From assembly GCA_964429805.1 (NCBI GenBank), contig CAYSDH010000082.1, positions 1 through 12,589 of the forward strand: a DNA stretch of 12,589 bases, written 5' to 3'. Each line of letters begins with the position of its first letter. The stretch's first letter is position 1. The position numbers were made by a program, and so were the translations under genes. The notes under the pieces are model-generated. The model was not told where the DNA came from. It worked only from the letters and a program-made list of their open reading frames with translations, and searched no databases. Source of the DNA: CAYSDH01 sp964429805 (lineage in GTDB: Bacteria; Bacteroidota; Bacteroidia; Flavobacteriales_D; JABDKJ01). This document shows, piece after piece, positions 1 through 7,710 of the stretch.

Positions 1-1028
1 CTGATTTGACTAACGACTCTGAGAAAAAAGCACTAGCAGATAGTATTGAGACTGCAGTAAGAAGAGGCGCAGACTTTGAGGCCTTGGTGACTAAGTACAC
101 TGATGACCCAGCATCTATTCCTAATGGTGGTGTATATGACTGGTTTTCAAGAGGTGAGATGGTTCCCGAGTTTGAGAACTTCTCTTTTGATGAGCGCATT
201 GGAGCTATCGGTACTGTAAAGACGACCTATGGTTACCACGTAGTAGAGGTATTGGATAGAAGAAGTACACCCATGAAAAAGACTGTTGATTTGGTTAAGA
301 ACATTGTTCCTTCTTCAAAGACTTACAAGACGAGGTATCAAGAAGCAAACGCATTTGCGATAGACAATGACAGCCCAGAGCTATTTACTTCTAAGGCTGA
401 AGAGCTTGGCTTGAAGACAAGAGCCATTAACGGAACGCTCTCAACATCTCAAGGGGTATCAGGAGTGCCTGACTCAAGAGAAGTGGTACAGTGGTCGTAT
501 GAAGCAGATCGTAAAATTGGTGATGTCTCTTCGCCAATAGAAGCGGGTGACAAGTTTATTGTTGCATTGATGACAGGATCGCGTGAAGACGGTATACCAG
601 CTTATGAAGATGTCTTAGACGACATGAAAAATGAAGTAGCAAAAGAGAAGAAAGCAGAGATGTTTATCTCGGCCTTTGGCAAATATGCTAACTTAGACGA
701 AGCTGCTGCTAATGCAGGTGTTGCCGTCCAATCTGGAAGTGGTCTAAGCATGAATGCAGTGACTGTGCCTGGTGGTGGTAGAGAACCTGGAATAGTAGGT
801 ACTGTCTTCTCTATGAATGAAGGTGACATCTCAACACCGCTCACTGGTGACTTTGGTGTCTATGTGGTGCAAATCAAGTCTAAGCAAGATAACACAGGCG
901 AAGGAGTCGACTTGACAAGTAACCGTGCTTCGGTCATGAATCAGTACAGAAGCCAAGTTGGCGTGCTGATGAACAAAGCACTTAATGATGCCCGTGGAGT
1001 GAAGAACGACATAAGCCGAGTGTACTAA
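1..1028 (+). CDS. PpiD-like parvulin peptidyl-prolyl isomerase, C-terminal part (5' partial)
   Basis: The reading frame is open to the left edge, so the N-terminus is missing; the TTG at position 6 is an internal Leu codon, not a start. About 341 residues are visible. Roughly residues 25-90 are the C-terminal half of a PpiC/parvulin domain, with the typical run 'YTDDP', 'GGVYDWFSRGEMVPEFE' and then 'VKTTYGYHVVEVLDRR'. About 250 residues follow, including a weaker isomerase-like end ('GDISTPLTGDFGVYVVQI'). This long tail after one good parvulin domain fits the periplasmic, membrane-anchored PpiD type better than SurA, whose second full parvulin domain lies near its C-terminus. Proteins of this family catalyse cis-trans isomerisation at proline and assist folding of exported and outer-membrane proteins. 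The gene converges with the minus-strand genes and ends at a hairpin terminator. The parvulin assignment is firm; PpiD rather than SurA is an inference because the N-terminal anchor cannot be seen. Confidence 0.88.
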   Translation, partial: DLTNDSEKKALADSIETAVRRGADFEALVTKYTDDPASIPNGGVYDWFSRGEMVPEFENFSFDERIGAIGTVKTTYGYHVVEVLDRRSTPMKKTVDLVKNIVPSSKTYKTRYQEANAFAIDNDSPELFTSKAEELGLKTRAINGTLSTSQGVSGVPDSREVVQWSYEADRKIGDVSSPIEAGDKFIVALMTGSREDGIPAYEDVLDDMKNEVAKEKKAEMFISAFGKYANLDEAAANAGVAVQSGSGLSMNAVTVPGGGREPGIVGTVFSMNEGDISTPLTGDFGVYVVQIKSKQDNTGEGVDLTSNRASVMNQYRSQVGVLMNKALNDARGVKNDISRVY

Positions 1029-1060
1029 TCAGTAGTACCTGATTAAAACAGAATATTGCA

Positions 1061-1096
1061 AACGCCTTGATTAGTTAATCAAGGCGTTTTCTTTTT
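1061..1096 (+). terminator. Rho-independent terminator after the PpiD-like gene
   Basis: A perfect 12-bp stem (1061-1072 pairing with 1077-1088) with a 4-base loop is followed by a T-rich tail (TTTTCTTTTT) on the plus strand. It begins 32 bases after the PpiD-like stop codon. The tail runs into the stop codon of the convergent RidA gene (1095-1097), so the hairpin lies directly downstream of both genes. On the minus strand the tail after the stem is poor in T (GTTTGCAATATTC), so termination there would be weaker. Confidence 0.85.
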
Positions 1097-1523
1097 AGAT
1101 AGTCGCAACGCACTTTAGCTCGATGGCAATAGGCGTGGGCAGAGAACTAATCTCTACCGTAGTTCTGCAGGGCTGATTGTCTTTAAAGTACTCAGCATAC
1201 AGTCTGTTGTATGTATGAAAATCTCGTTTCATGTTGACCAAAAAGACCGTGACGTCTACTAGATTATCCCAACTTGAGCCAGAGGACTCGAGTATGACTT
1301 TCACATTGTCAAAGACTGAGCGGCACTGAGCTTCAAAATCAAAGGCAAGAAAATTTCCATTTTTATCAAGCTCTAGACCAGGAACCTTAGAGTCAGTATT
1401 GTCAGAGCCAGCTACTCGCGGCCCTACACCTGACAGAAACAACAAGTCTCCTACTTTACGGGCATGAGGATAAGAGCCGACAGGTTTAGGTGCATTCGCA
1501 GCACGGATAGGATCGTTAGTCAT
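1095..1523 (-). CDS. RidA (YjgF/UK114) family protein, 2-aminomuconate deaminase-like
   Basis: A 142-residue protein of the RidA family, enamine/imine deaminases that act as small cytoplasmic trimers. The family's substrate-binding arginine is visible as Arg120 in 'PCRTTVE', and Glu135 follows 15 residues later in 'AIELK', the same spacing as Arg105 and Glu120 of E. coli RidA. The N-terminal 'SYPHARKVGDLLFLSG' and the central 'TVFLVNM' resemble the branch that contains 2-aminomuconate deaminase of tryptophan/nitrobenzoate degradation more than housekeeping RidA. That substrate is my inference. The start ATG overlaps the stop of the DUF502 gene by 4 bases (ATGA), suggesting translational coupling; no Shine-Dalgarno sequence is seen. 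It is the last gene of the minus-strand run. A cyclase-family hydrolase three genes upstream would suit a kynurenine-type route, but no other enzyme of that pathway is in the window. Confidence 0.88.
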   Translation of the reverse strand: MTNDPIRAANAPKPVGSYPHARKVGDLLFLSGVGPRVAGSDNTDSKVPGLELDKNGNFLAFDFEAQCRSVFDNVKVILESSGSSWDNLVDVTVFLVNMKRDFHTYNRLYAEYFKDNQPCRTTVEISSLPTPIAIELKCVATI

Positions 1524-2131
1524 GAGTTTAATTTTTCTGTTTTTTGAATTTCGGTTACTCCACCAGACACTATAAATTTCATCACCTCAGATGAGTTTAC
1601 GTTAAGTAAAGTGACATTCTCTTGAGGCACGATAAAAAGGTTACCTGAGAAATTATAACTGTGCGGCAGATAGACTGCTATTTTCTCATCGCCTATACCC
1701 AGCGATGAAAGGTCTTCAGCCGTAATAAAACCAAGTTTCTCCATGCCCGACTCTTTGTTTGTCTTGACGAGCACAGGACGGTCAAACCTCTTTTTCTCTC
1801 CAACAAACGCGGACATCAAATCACGGATAGAGGAATAAATAGTCTTGACCAATGGTACGCTATCTATAAGGCGCGTGAAATAATTTTTAATGGGTTTGGC
1901 TAAGAAAGAAGACCCCATGATACCCACACCAGTGACCAACGCGATGACCAGGAGGATACCTAAGCCACGGTGGTTTATTGGAATCAAGTCGCCAAGCAGA
2001 ACGGGAATAAGTCCATCAATCAGCAGAAAGAGACGATAGATGATGTAGACAGTTAATGCTAAGGGGACGGTGTACAACAGTCCTTTTAAAAAGTAACTGA
2101 CCAGTTTAGATAAGACCTGTTTCACATCCAT
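1520..2131 (-). CDS. DUF502 family inner-membrane protein
   Basis: A 203-residue protein matching the DUF502 family in length and layout. Two hydrophobic segments are clear: about residues 13-40, with the family's 'KGLLYTVPLALTVYII' start, and about 54-75 (GLGILLVIALVTGVGIMG). A conserved hinge follows with 'DSVPLVKTIYSSIRDL', then a soluble C-terminal domain containing 'VYLPHSYNFSGNLFIVP'. The family sits in the cytoplasmic membrane and its biochemical role is not known to me, so none is assigned. The gene starts 15 bases after the YjbR-type gene and its stop overlaps the RidA start (ATGA), placing it inside an operon. No Shine-Dalgarno sequence is visible; a TACCTTTG sequence precedes the ATG. 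Confidence 0.88.
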   Translation of the reverse strand: MDVKQVLSKLVSYFLKGLLYTVPLALTVYIIYRLFLLIDGLIPVLLGDLIPINHRGLGILLVIALVTGVGIMGSSFLAKPIKNYFTRLIDSVPLVKTIYSSIRDLMSAFVGEKKRFDRPVLVKTNKESGMEKLGFITAEDLSSLGIGDEKIAVYLPHSYNFSGNLFIVPQENVTLLNVNSSEVMKFIVSGGVTEIQKTEKLNS

Positions 2132-2146
2132 GGATTCAAAGGTATC

Positions 2147-2518
2147 TCAATTTTGGGTCGAGTTTGTTTTCAATCCGAGCTCTTGCTGTTTCTTTTTTGA
2201 AAAGGAGGAACAAACCAAATGATACGAATGATCAATCAACTCAAAAATCAACTTGTCTGACACGGACCCGTCAGTCGACACAGTGTTCCAATGTTTTTTA
2301 TTCATATGATAGCCACCGATAATGCCTGGGTGCTCAGCGCGAAGTTCCAAGGCTCTGTCTGGGTCACACTTTAGATTGATAGACTCAAAGAGCTGAAGAT
2401 CAGTTAAGGCAAACATTTTACCAGCCACCTTAAAGACCAGTACGTTATCATCAAAAGGAAGCCCTTCACTCGTCTGAGGCTTAGTTAAACAGTATTCGCG
2501 ATACTCCTCTATGTTCAT
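2147..2518 (-). CDS. MmcQ/YjbR family protein
   Basis: A 123-residue protein with the MmcQ/YjbR (DUF419) layout: an N-terminal 'EEYREYCLTKPQTSEGLPFDD', the strand 'VFKVAGKMFAL', 'INLKCDPDRALELRAEHPGIIGGYHMNKKHWNTV', and a final helix with 'IDHSYHLV'. Proteins of this family are about 115-125 residues long and have a CyaY-like fold; DNA binding has been suggested for E. coli YjbR, but a cellular function is not established. The start codon overlaps the stop of the cyclase-family gene by 4 bases (ATGA), so it is probably translated by coupling to it. A lysine-rich, polar tail of about 18 residues follows the last helix. The family call is firm and the function unknown. Confidence 0.9.
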   Translation of the reverse strand: MNIEEYREYCLTKPQTSEGLPFDDNVLVFKVAGKMFALTDLQLFESINLKCDPDRALELRAEHPGIIGGYHMNKKHWNTVSTDGSVSDKLIFELIDHSYHLVCSSFSKKKQQELGLKTNSTQN

Positions 2519-3291
2519 GTGACCATGTTATAAAGCACAGGCTTGCTCGGTGCAGCATCATTACCAAAAGGCGATATCATGATGTTTAACAAATACTCAC
2601 CGTCCGTGATGCCGTCAGGCACATAAATCATTTCTGTAATGGTGGCATGCATTCTTGCCGTGTCACCCTCATACCAAAACGCCCTGTGCGCCTTCATTAA
2701 ACCTCCGTCTGACTCTCGATCCACACTCGGCAGATCAATCAAGAGATGACGTATTCCTTTTTCGCGAATCATGGTCATCACCTCTGGGTCAACATACGGT
2801 GGATTGTCACCCGTATAGACACGCGTCAATTTTGACTTGTCATTTGGCGAGGTTCTGATGACTAAAGCGGCAACGTCTTCTTTAATTTCTAGCTTGCCAA
2901 ATGAGGCAAGAGTTATCACTTCATCTCCTTTTTTTCTGTACTCGGATTGATCTTCGCTCAGCAATTCAGGAGTAACCGTATGTACCTGCGAGAGAACGAT
3001 AAACTCACGCATAAACTCATCGACCTGATGTGCCTCTTTGGTCAAGTGACCGATGCACTCCGTGTGCGTACCATTCCCATGCGGGTTAAAGGAGATGTTT
3101 CGAGTATTGACACTACCGCCCTTTTCTACTGAGCCCACAAAACCATCCATTTCAACAGATGTCATAGCCGGGTACTCAGCATACCATGCCACCGGATTAT
3201 TCTCTCCATGCCTCAATCTAATACTGATGGGCAGTGGGCGTCCGAGGTCTACTGAGACAGTTCTAAGACCAGTGTCAATGTTCGCTTTCAT
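2515..3291 (-). CDS. Cyclase-family (kynurenine formamidase superfamily) protein with an altered metal motif
   Basis: A 258-residue protein of the cyclase family, which includes metal-dependent kynurenine formamidase (KynB). Visible landmarks are the N-terminal 'VDLGRPLPISIRLRHGENN', the metal-site region at residues 71-82 (HGNGTHTECIGH), 'HLLIDLPSVDRESDGG' around 182-196, His202 in 'AHRAFWYEG', Glu220 in 'TITEM', and the C-terminal 'SPFGNDAAPSKPVLY', like the family's closing strand. The usual motif is HxGTHxDxPxH. Here His76 and His82 align, but the Asp is Glu78, the Pro is Ile80, and the first His is Gly72 with a histidine one place earlier (His71). A short insertion also seems to separate His202 from Glu220. 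Arylformamidase activity is therefore possible but unproven. It starts 8 bases after hemW and overlaps the next gene by 4 bases, indicating one operon. Confidence 0.85.
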   Translation of the reverse strand: MKANIDTGLRTVSVDLGRPLPISIRLRHGENNPVAWYAEYPAMTSVEMDGFVGSVEKGGSVNTRNISFNPHGNGTHTECIGHLTKEAHQVDEFMREFIVLSQVHTVTPELLSEDQSEYRKKGDEVITLASFGKLEIKEDVAALVIRTSPNDKSKLTRVYTGDNPPYVDPEVMTMIREKGIRHLLIDLPSVDRESDGGLMKAHRAFWYEGDTARMHATITEMIYVPDGITDGEYLLNIMISPFGNDAAPSKPVLYNMVT

Positions 3292-3299
3292 ACGTGAAT

Positions 3300-4418
3300 T
3301 TAATCAAGTCGAAATAAATCAGAGGCAATTCTGTCTGCAATGAGTAAGCCTCTCTCGTTTAAGCGCAGGCTGCCCTGCTCTATCTCAATCATATCATTAT
3401 ACTGACTTGTCAGGGCGCTGCCCTCAGCGAGAAGGTCTATACCATATAGATTTTTGATTCGCGCTAGGTTCACTCCCCATTTCGTTCTGAGGCCAGTCAG
3501 TATTTCTTCATTATACCGCTCCACTTCACTGAGCTTCTCTTCTTCAGTAATTGGGTTAGAATCTGTGACACCTTTCATATAGCGATGATTGTTGGCCACG
3601 TTCCACATTCTGCTTTCTCCATTAAACGAATGGGCAGATGGACCGATTCCCACATAGGTTTGCTTTGTCCAATAAGCAGAATTATGCCTTGATATTTTTC
3701 CCCTTCGAGCAAAATTAGAGACCTCATACTGCTCATAACCCGCATCACTTAATAGTCTTCGGAGCTTCAGAAATTGCTCTTCCATTTGCTCTTCTGGAGG
3801 CATAGAGAGGAGTCCTTTTTCCATGAGTCGACCGTAGGCCGTTCCTTTCTCAATGGTGAGGTTATACGCACTGATATGATCTACATCCAAAGCCAGAAAT
3901 TGATCTACATTTTTTTCAAAGTCCTCGAGCTTCTGATTTGGGAGGCCATACATCATGTCGACACTAATGTTGTCAAAGCCCATTTTCTGCGCAAGAGACA
4001 CACAGTCTCGCGACATGGAGGCGTCATGTGCTCTGTTCATGGACTTGAGGTCAGAGTCATTAAAAGACTGTATACCGATACTCAACCGATTTATGCCACA
4101 GTCTTTCCATACGCTGAGCTTCGCTTCGTCAATGTCATCTGGATTAGCCTCAAGGGTGATTTCGGCCTTTTCTGCAATGCCCACTTGCTCTTTAACCGCT
4201 TCTATAAGTTTTGTCAACTGAGTTGCTGAGAGTATGCTCGGAGTGCCGCCTCCAAAGTATACGGTCTCAAGCTGGTGTGCAGGCCAATCTCGCAAAGACA
4301 TTTCCGTGCACATGGCCTCAGTCATGTCATCAACATACGAGGAGTCTGTCGAAAAGTGGAAGTCGCAATAGCTGCACTTCTGTTTACAAAAAGGAACATG
4401 TATGTATACTCCGGCCAT
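3300..4418 (-). CDS. hemW: HemW, radical SAM heme chaperone (HemN-like)
   Basis: A 372-residue radical SAM protein. The 4Fe-4S-binding cysteines are Cys11, Cys15 and Cys18 in 'CKQKCSYCDF', the CxxxCxYCDF form typical of HemW rather than the CxxxCxFCGC form of true oxygen-independent coproporphyrinogen oxidase HemN. Further family blocks are 'VYFGGGTPS', 'EANPDDI', 'RLSIGIQSFND', 'DMMYGLPNQ', 'HISAYNLTIEKGTAYG', 'YEVSNFAR' and 'YVGIGPSAHSF'; the C-terminal domain ends with 'LNERGLLIADRIASDLF'. HemW binds heme and delivers it to respiratory enzymes in the cytoplasm. The length is normal for the family, and the ATG at 4418 starts immediately before the radical SAM core (MAGVYIHVPFC), which supports the start. 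It lies 38 bases after the OmpA-family gene and 8 bases before the cyclase-family gene. Confidence 0.95.
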   Translation of the reverse strand: MAGVYIHVPFCKQKCSYCDFHFSTDSSYVDDMTEAMCTEMSLRDWPAHQLETVYFGGGTPSILSATQLTKLIEAVKEQVGIAEKAEITLEANPDDIDEAKLSVWKDCGINRLSIGIQSFNDSDLKSMNRAHDASMSRDCVSLAQKMGFDNISVDMMYGLPNQKLEDFEKNVDQFLALDVDHISAYNLTIEKGTAYGRLMEKGLLSMPPEEQMEEQFLKLRRLLSDAGYEQYEVSNFARRGKISRHNSAYWTKQTYVGIGPSAHSFNGESRMWNVANNHRYMKGVTDSNPITEEEKLSEVERYNEEILTGLRTKWGVNLARIKNLYGIDLLAEGSALTSQYNDMIEIEQGSLRLNERGLLIADRIASDLFRLD

Positions 4419-4433
4419 GGATCAAAACTACGG

Positions 4434-4449
4434 ATAGACCATGGTCTAT
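4434..4449. repeat. 16-bp perfect palindrome in the gap before hemW
   Basis: ATAGACCATGGTCTAT is its own reverse complement and sits in the 38-base gap between the OmpA-family stop and the hemW start, about 16 bases upstream of the hemW ATG. It has no T-run on either side, so it is not a standard terminator. It could be a dimeric repressor site, an RNA stem that separates or protects two parts of a transcript, or chance. No second copy was noticed in the window. Confidence 0.45.
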
Positions 4450-4456
4450 GAGTGGC

Positions 4457-6757
4457 TTAGAGTTTGACTATTCTAAACTCTGTTCTACGATTCTGCTGGT
4501 GCTGGTCTTCAGGGCAACTAGAGTAATTGATTCCTTCACACTCACAGTCATTGACTAACTGTATCTCACCTTTACCTTCTCCGTATATACGACTAGGGTT
4601 GCTAATTCGAGCTTTGATATAGTCTGCTGTTGAGACTGCTCGGTTATTAGACAGTCGCTTATTATACTTCCTACTTGAGCGACAGTCAGTGTGAGAAGAC
4701 AGCTCAATCTCAAGGTTGGGCATCTTGTTCATAATCTCCACTATGCGGTCTAGCTCTTGAGCAGCATCTGGGCGAATATCATATTTGTCTAAGTCAAAAT
4801 AAATAGGGTTGATATCGAAGACATCTTTCATAACCAAATCGTTAGGCATGTCTTCTGGAATCATGTAAGCCAAGGATTTATACTGTCCTTTAGGGCTTAA
4901 CTTTGGACTATAATCGTAATCTAGTTTTTTAAATCCATCTCGCTCGATAGTGATTGCATAATCTCGCTGCTCAAACTTTTTATCTGGATCAAAAGACTGC
5001 AAAAACTCACCCTCTTTGGGTGTATATACCACCATTGACTCTCCGGTCTGCTTATCGACTATTGTGATTTTCGCATCACTTATAGGCTCACCATTTGTAA
5101 TATTAGCAACAGCTGTCAACACAGATAATCCTATCGGTTCGGCATCATACTTTTCTACTATTAGCCCAGCATCTTTGTACTGAATATTGCCTGCATAAAC
5201 ATCTATTTCATTATGGCTATGCTTGACATGCTTCGGACTGAGATTGAGCATGAGATCAGAGTACACCACTTCAAACTCTTCTTCTTCCAGATTCACTCTA
5301 TTCGCACCTACGGAATAGCTGTCTTTACTTCCTACAACGTCATAATTACCATCAGGACTTACCTCGAAGACATATTCCCCATTTTCTCCGGTAGTGTATT
5401 CTTCCACTACCTCACCATCAATTTTCAGCCTTATGGTTGCGTTATCTAACTCATTGCCTAACTGATCGGTAATTTTCCCTAACAGCATTTTATTAAACTT
5501 CATCGGACTTGGCAGAGTAAACGAATAGATGTCATCATCTCCTTTTCCTCCCTCGCGATTAGAAGAAAAGTACCCCTTTGTACGATCATTATTCATAATG
5601 AATGCGAAATCATCTTTGCTACTGTTCACAGGCAGCTTTATGTTTTTGGCTCGGTAGACACCATTGTCTCTAAAGTCGATGTAAAATATGTCAAGACCTC
5701 CAGCACCTAGATGTCCATCACTAGCAAAGAATAAGACGCTGTCTTTTTGAATGAAAGGGAACATCTCATTCCCTTCTGTGTTAATCTGTACATCTAGTCG
5801 CTGGGCCTCTCCCCATGTTCCGTCACCGTTTCTATATGCCTTGTAGATATCTGCCCCGCCATAACCCCCAGGCATATCTGACACAAAGTACATAGTGTTA
5901 CCGTCTTCAGTGAGCGAGGCATGTCCTACACTATACTCTTTGTCATTCCACGGTAAAGCCTCTGGTTTTGACCATTTCTCACCATTAAATTTAGTCTCGT
6001 ACAGTTCAAGATTAACCTCGCCTTTACTACTTCTCCTTTTGTAGTTATTAGACGTATACACCATCACATCACCCGCACCATTAAAACTAGCTGGGCCTTC
6101 GTGAAATTTTTTGTTGAACTTCTTATGATGTCTTTTCGGATGGGTCAATGCAAAACTTGAGTCGCGATCTGCTACATACATATCTAAGAAAGCCAACTGA
6201 TTCCAATTCCATCTTCTGACCACGGTCTCGACTCCGGTTCTTGACGATGCAAAGACTACTTTGTCTTTGTAAAAGGTCGCCCCAAAATCCTCATCTGGAC
6301 TATTGATGTCTAGATTAGCTATTTCAAACTTGGCGTCTTCCGCTTGAATCTCTTCGTAGTACTCTGGCTGCTCGACTGTTTTTATACTTCTCGTGTCAGT
6401 AGACTTTTGCTCGTGATACACGGTCATCCACTTCACTGACTCCGGGTACTTTTTGTTCATCGCCAGTACTTGAGAGTAGTTGAACAAATCCTCTGGAAGT
6501 GTCTCTTCTGAATTCACAATATCAAAAAGGTACTCTTCGGCCTTGTTGGTGTTGTTCATCCGCAAGTAACTGAGTGCCAGATTTCTTTTTATGTCGGTGC
6601 TCTTATCTCCTATTTCTTCATAAAAAGAAATGGCTCGATCATAGGAATATTCATCAAAATAGCGGTCGGCCAATTCTCTCATCCGCTCAGGAGTCTGCGC
6701 CATCGAAGTGGCTTGAACAAGTATGGCGATTATGAGTAGATAAAACTTGGCTTTCAT
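4457..6757 (-). CDS. TPR-PD40-OmpA family periplasmic protein (PorE-like architecture)
   Basis: A 766-residue exported protein. Residues 1-21 are a signal peptide ending 'SMAQ', with no lipobox cysteine. About 25-125 are TPR-like helices ('YSYDRAISFYEEIGD', 'LALSYLRMNNTNKAEEYL'). About 150-415 form a PD40/WD40-like beta-propeller, with repeated blades such as 'TMYFVSDMPGGYGGADIY' and 'GYFSSNREGGKGDDDIYSF'. About 425-490 are a carboxypeptidase-regulatory-like domain ('GKITDQLGNELDNATI'), with a second, weaker one near 545-615. About 645-766 are an OmpA domain with peptidoglycan-binding residues in 'HTDCRSS' (Asp691) and 'NRRTEF' (Arg757). This domain order is that of PorE of the Porphyromonas gingivalis T9SS, but many Bacteroidota encode several such proteins beside PorP/SprF genes, so I do not call it PorE itself. 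A likely role is linking the outer-membrane partner encoded upstream to peptidoglycan. It follows that gene by 17 bases. Confidence 0.9.
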   Translation of the reverse strand: MKAKFYLLIIAILVQATSMAQTPERMRELADRYFDEYSYDRAISFYEEIGDKSTDIKRNLALSYLRMNNTNKAEEYLFDIVNSEETLPEDLFNYSQVLAMNKKYPESVKWMTVYHEQKSTDTRSIKTVEQPEYYEEIQAEDAKFEIANLDINSPDEDFGATFYKDKVVFASSRTGVETVVRRWNWNQLAFLDMYVADRDSSFALTHPKRHHKKFNKKFHEGPASFNGAGDVMVYTSNNYKRRSSKGEVNLELYETKFNGEKWSKPEALPWNDKEYSVGHASLTEDGNTMYFVSDMPGGYGGADIYKAYRNGDGTWGEAQRLDVQINTEGNEMFPFIQKDSVLFFASDGHLGAGGLDIFYIDFRDNGVYRAKNIKLPVNSSKDDFAFIMNNDRTKGYFSSNREGGKGDDDIYSFTLPSPMKFNKMLLGKITDQLGNELDNATIRLKIDGEVVEEYTTGENGEYVFEVSPDGNYDVVGSKDSYSVGANRVNLEEEEFEVVYSDLMLNLSPKHVKHSHNEIDVYAGNIQYKDAGLIVEKYDAEPIGLSVLTAVANITNGEPISDAKITIVDKQTGESMVVYTPKEGEFLQSFDPDKKFEQRDYAITIERDGFKKLDYDYSPKLSPKGQYKSLAYMIPEDMPNDLVMKDVFDINPIYFDLDKYDIRPDAAQELDRIVEIMNKMPNLEIELSSHTDCRSSRKYNKRLSNNRAVSTADYIKARISNPSRIYGEGKGEIQLVNDCECEGINYSSCPEDQHQQNRRTEFRIVKL

Positions 6758-6774
6758 GACTTAATACTATTGGT

Positions 6775-7707
6775 TCAAAAGTAACGAGGAGATTTGATTT
6801 TCTTGCGGTGCTTAAAGATGAAGTCGTACCGAAGCATGACTTCATGGCTCCCTCCGTTGTATGTGAGAGTTGTATTTAAGAAGGACCAATCAAAGGAATA
6901 TCCCATGTACAATTGCTCGTTTAAATTGAGCCCTAAAAGCAGTCCCATCGCGTCACCGCTGCGATACATTAGTCCTGCATTATACCGCTCACGGTAAATT
7001 AATGTACCCGTCAAATCTAATTCGATAGGTGCGCCTTCCGTCATCTTTACGAAGCTGGTAGGTTTTATCATTAAGTTATCATTGAGGTCTATCACTCCAC
7101 CAATAATTAGAAAGTAGTGCCGCTGCTGATCTAAAAAAGATGCCCTATCACCGTTGACAGTATTGGCCGTAAAACGATTCTCTAACAGTGTCGGAGCTGA
7201 CAGTCCTGCGTAGAATTTTTCTCTGTGGTAATAGAAACCAACTCCAAAATTGGGATTGGCATTCATCACTTCATTCTGCTGAAAAACGGCATCTGTCTGA
7301 TCATCAATGAGTATGTCGCTAAACTGACCTCTCATATAATTGATTCCCGCTTTTAGTCCAATAGCGAGTGTTGATTTGCGATTCAGTTTTAAGCGATATG
7401 ATGCGTCACCATAGACTGAAGTGCTTTTGATGGGGCCTAGTTTATCATTGACTATTGACAGACCAAGACCAATCTTATCATCAAGCGCTGGCCCATGAAT
7501 AGTAAACGTTTGTGTCTCAGGTGCACCTGGAAAACTGACCCATTGAGATCGGTGAAGTGCTGTGAGCGTTAAGGCGTTTCTCGACCCGGCATATCCCGGA
7601 TTAACGCCTAAGGTGTTATACATGTAGTGGGTAAACATGGCATCTTGCTGAGCCGTCACTGCACCCACTGCAATCACTGAGACTAGTATCAAGAAGTATC
7701 TTTTCAT
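6775..7707 (-). CDS. PorP/SprF family type IX secretion system outer-membrane protein
   Basis: A 310-residue protein beginning with signal peptide 'MKRYFLILVSVIAVGAVTAQ', followed at once by the family hallmark 'QDAMFTHYMYNTLGVNPGYAGSR' region and then 'ALHRSQWVSFPGAPETQTF' and 'IGLGLSIVNDKLGP'. The rest alternates amphipathic strands, as expected for an outer-membrane beta-barrel ('SYRLKLNRKSTLAIGLKAG', 'FGVGFYYHREKFYAGLS'), and ends with an aromatic residue (RYF). The frame is open upstream to 7743, but I prefer the ATG at 7707: it begins the signal peptide directly and has AAGGGA five bases ahead, whereas 7743 would overlap the upstream gene by 22 bases. In Flavobacterium johnsoniae SprF is needed to secrete the adhesin SprB, encoded just before it. 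The same order is seen here, so this protein probably serves the giant type B protein whose stop lies 14 bases upstream. Confidence 0.93.
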   Translation of the reverse strand: MKRYFLILVSVIAVGAVTAQQDAMFTHYMYNTLGVNPGYAGSRNALTLTALHRSQWVSFPGAPETQTFTIHGPALDDKIGLGLSIVNDKLGPIKSTSVYGDASYRLKLNRKSTLAIGLKAGINYMRGQFSDILIDDQTDAVFQQNEVMNANPNFGVGFYYHREKFYAGLSAPTLLENRFTANTVNGDRASFLDQQRHYFLIIGGVIDLNDNLMIKPTSFVKMTEGAPIELDLTGTLIYRERYNAGLMYRSGDAMGLLLGLNLNEQLYMGYSFDWSFLNTTLTYNGGSHEVMLRYDFIFKHRKKIKSPRYF

Positions 7708-7710
7708 GAT

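Noticed and set aside
6..8. TTG at position 6 as the start of the PpiD-like gene
   Set aside because: The visible part starts in the middle of a parvulin domain and the frame is open to the edge, so the gene is truncated by the window.
4457..6757. Naming the OmpA-family protein as PorE itself
   Set aside because: The domain order matches PorE, but many Bacteroidota carry several paralogues of this layout next to PorP/SprF genes, so orthology cannot be claimed without a tree.
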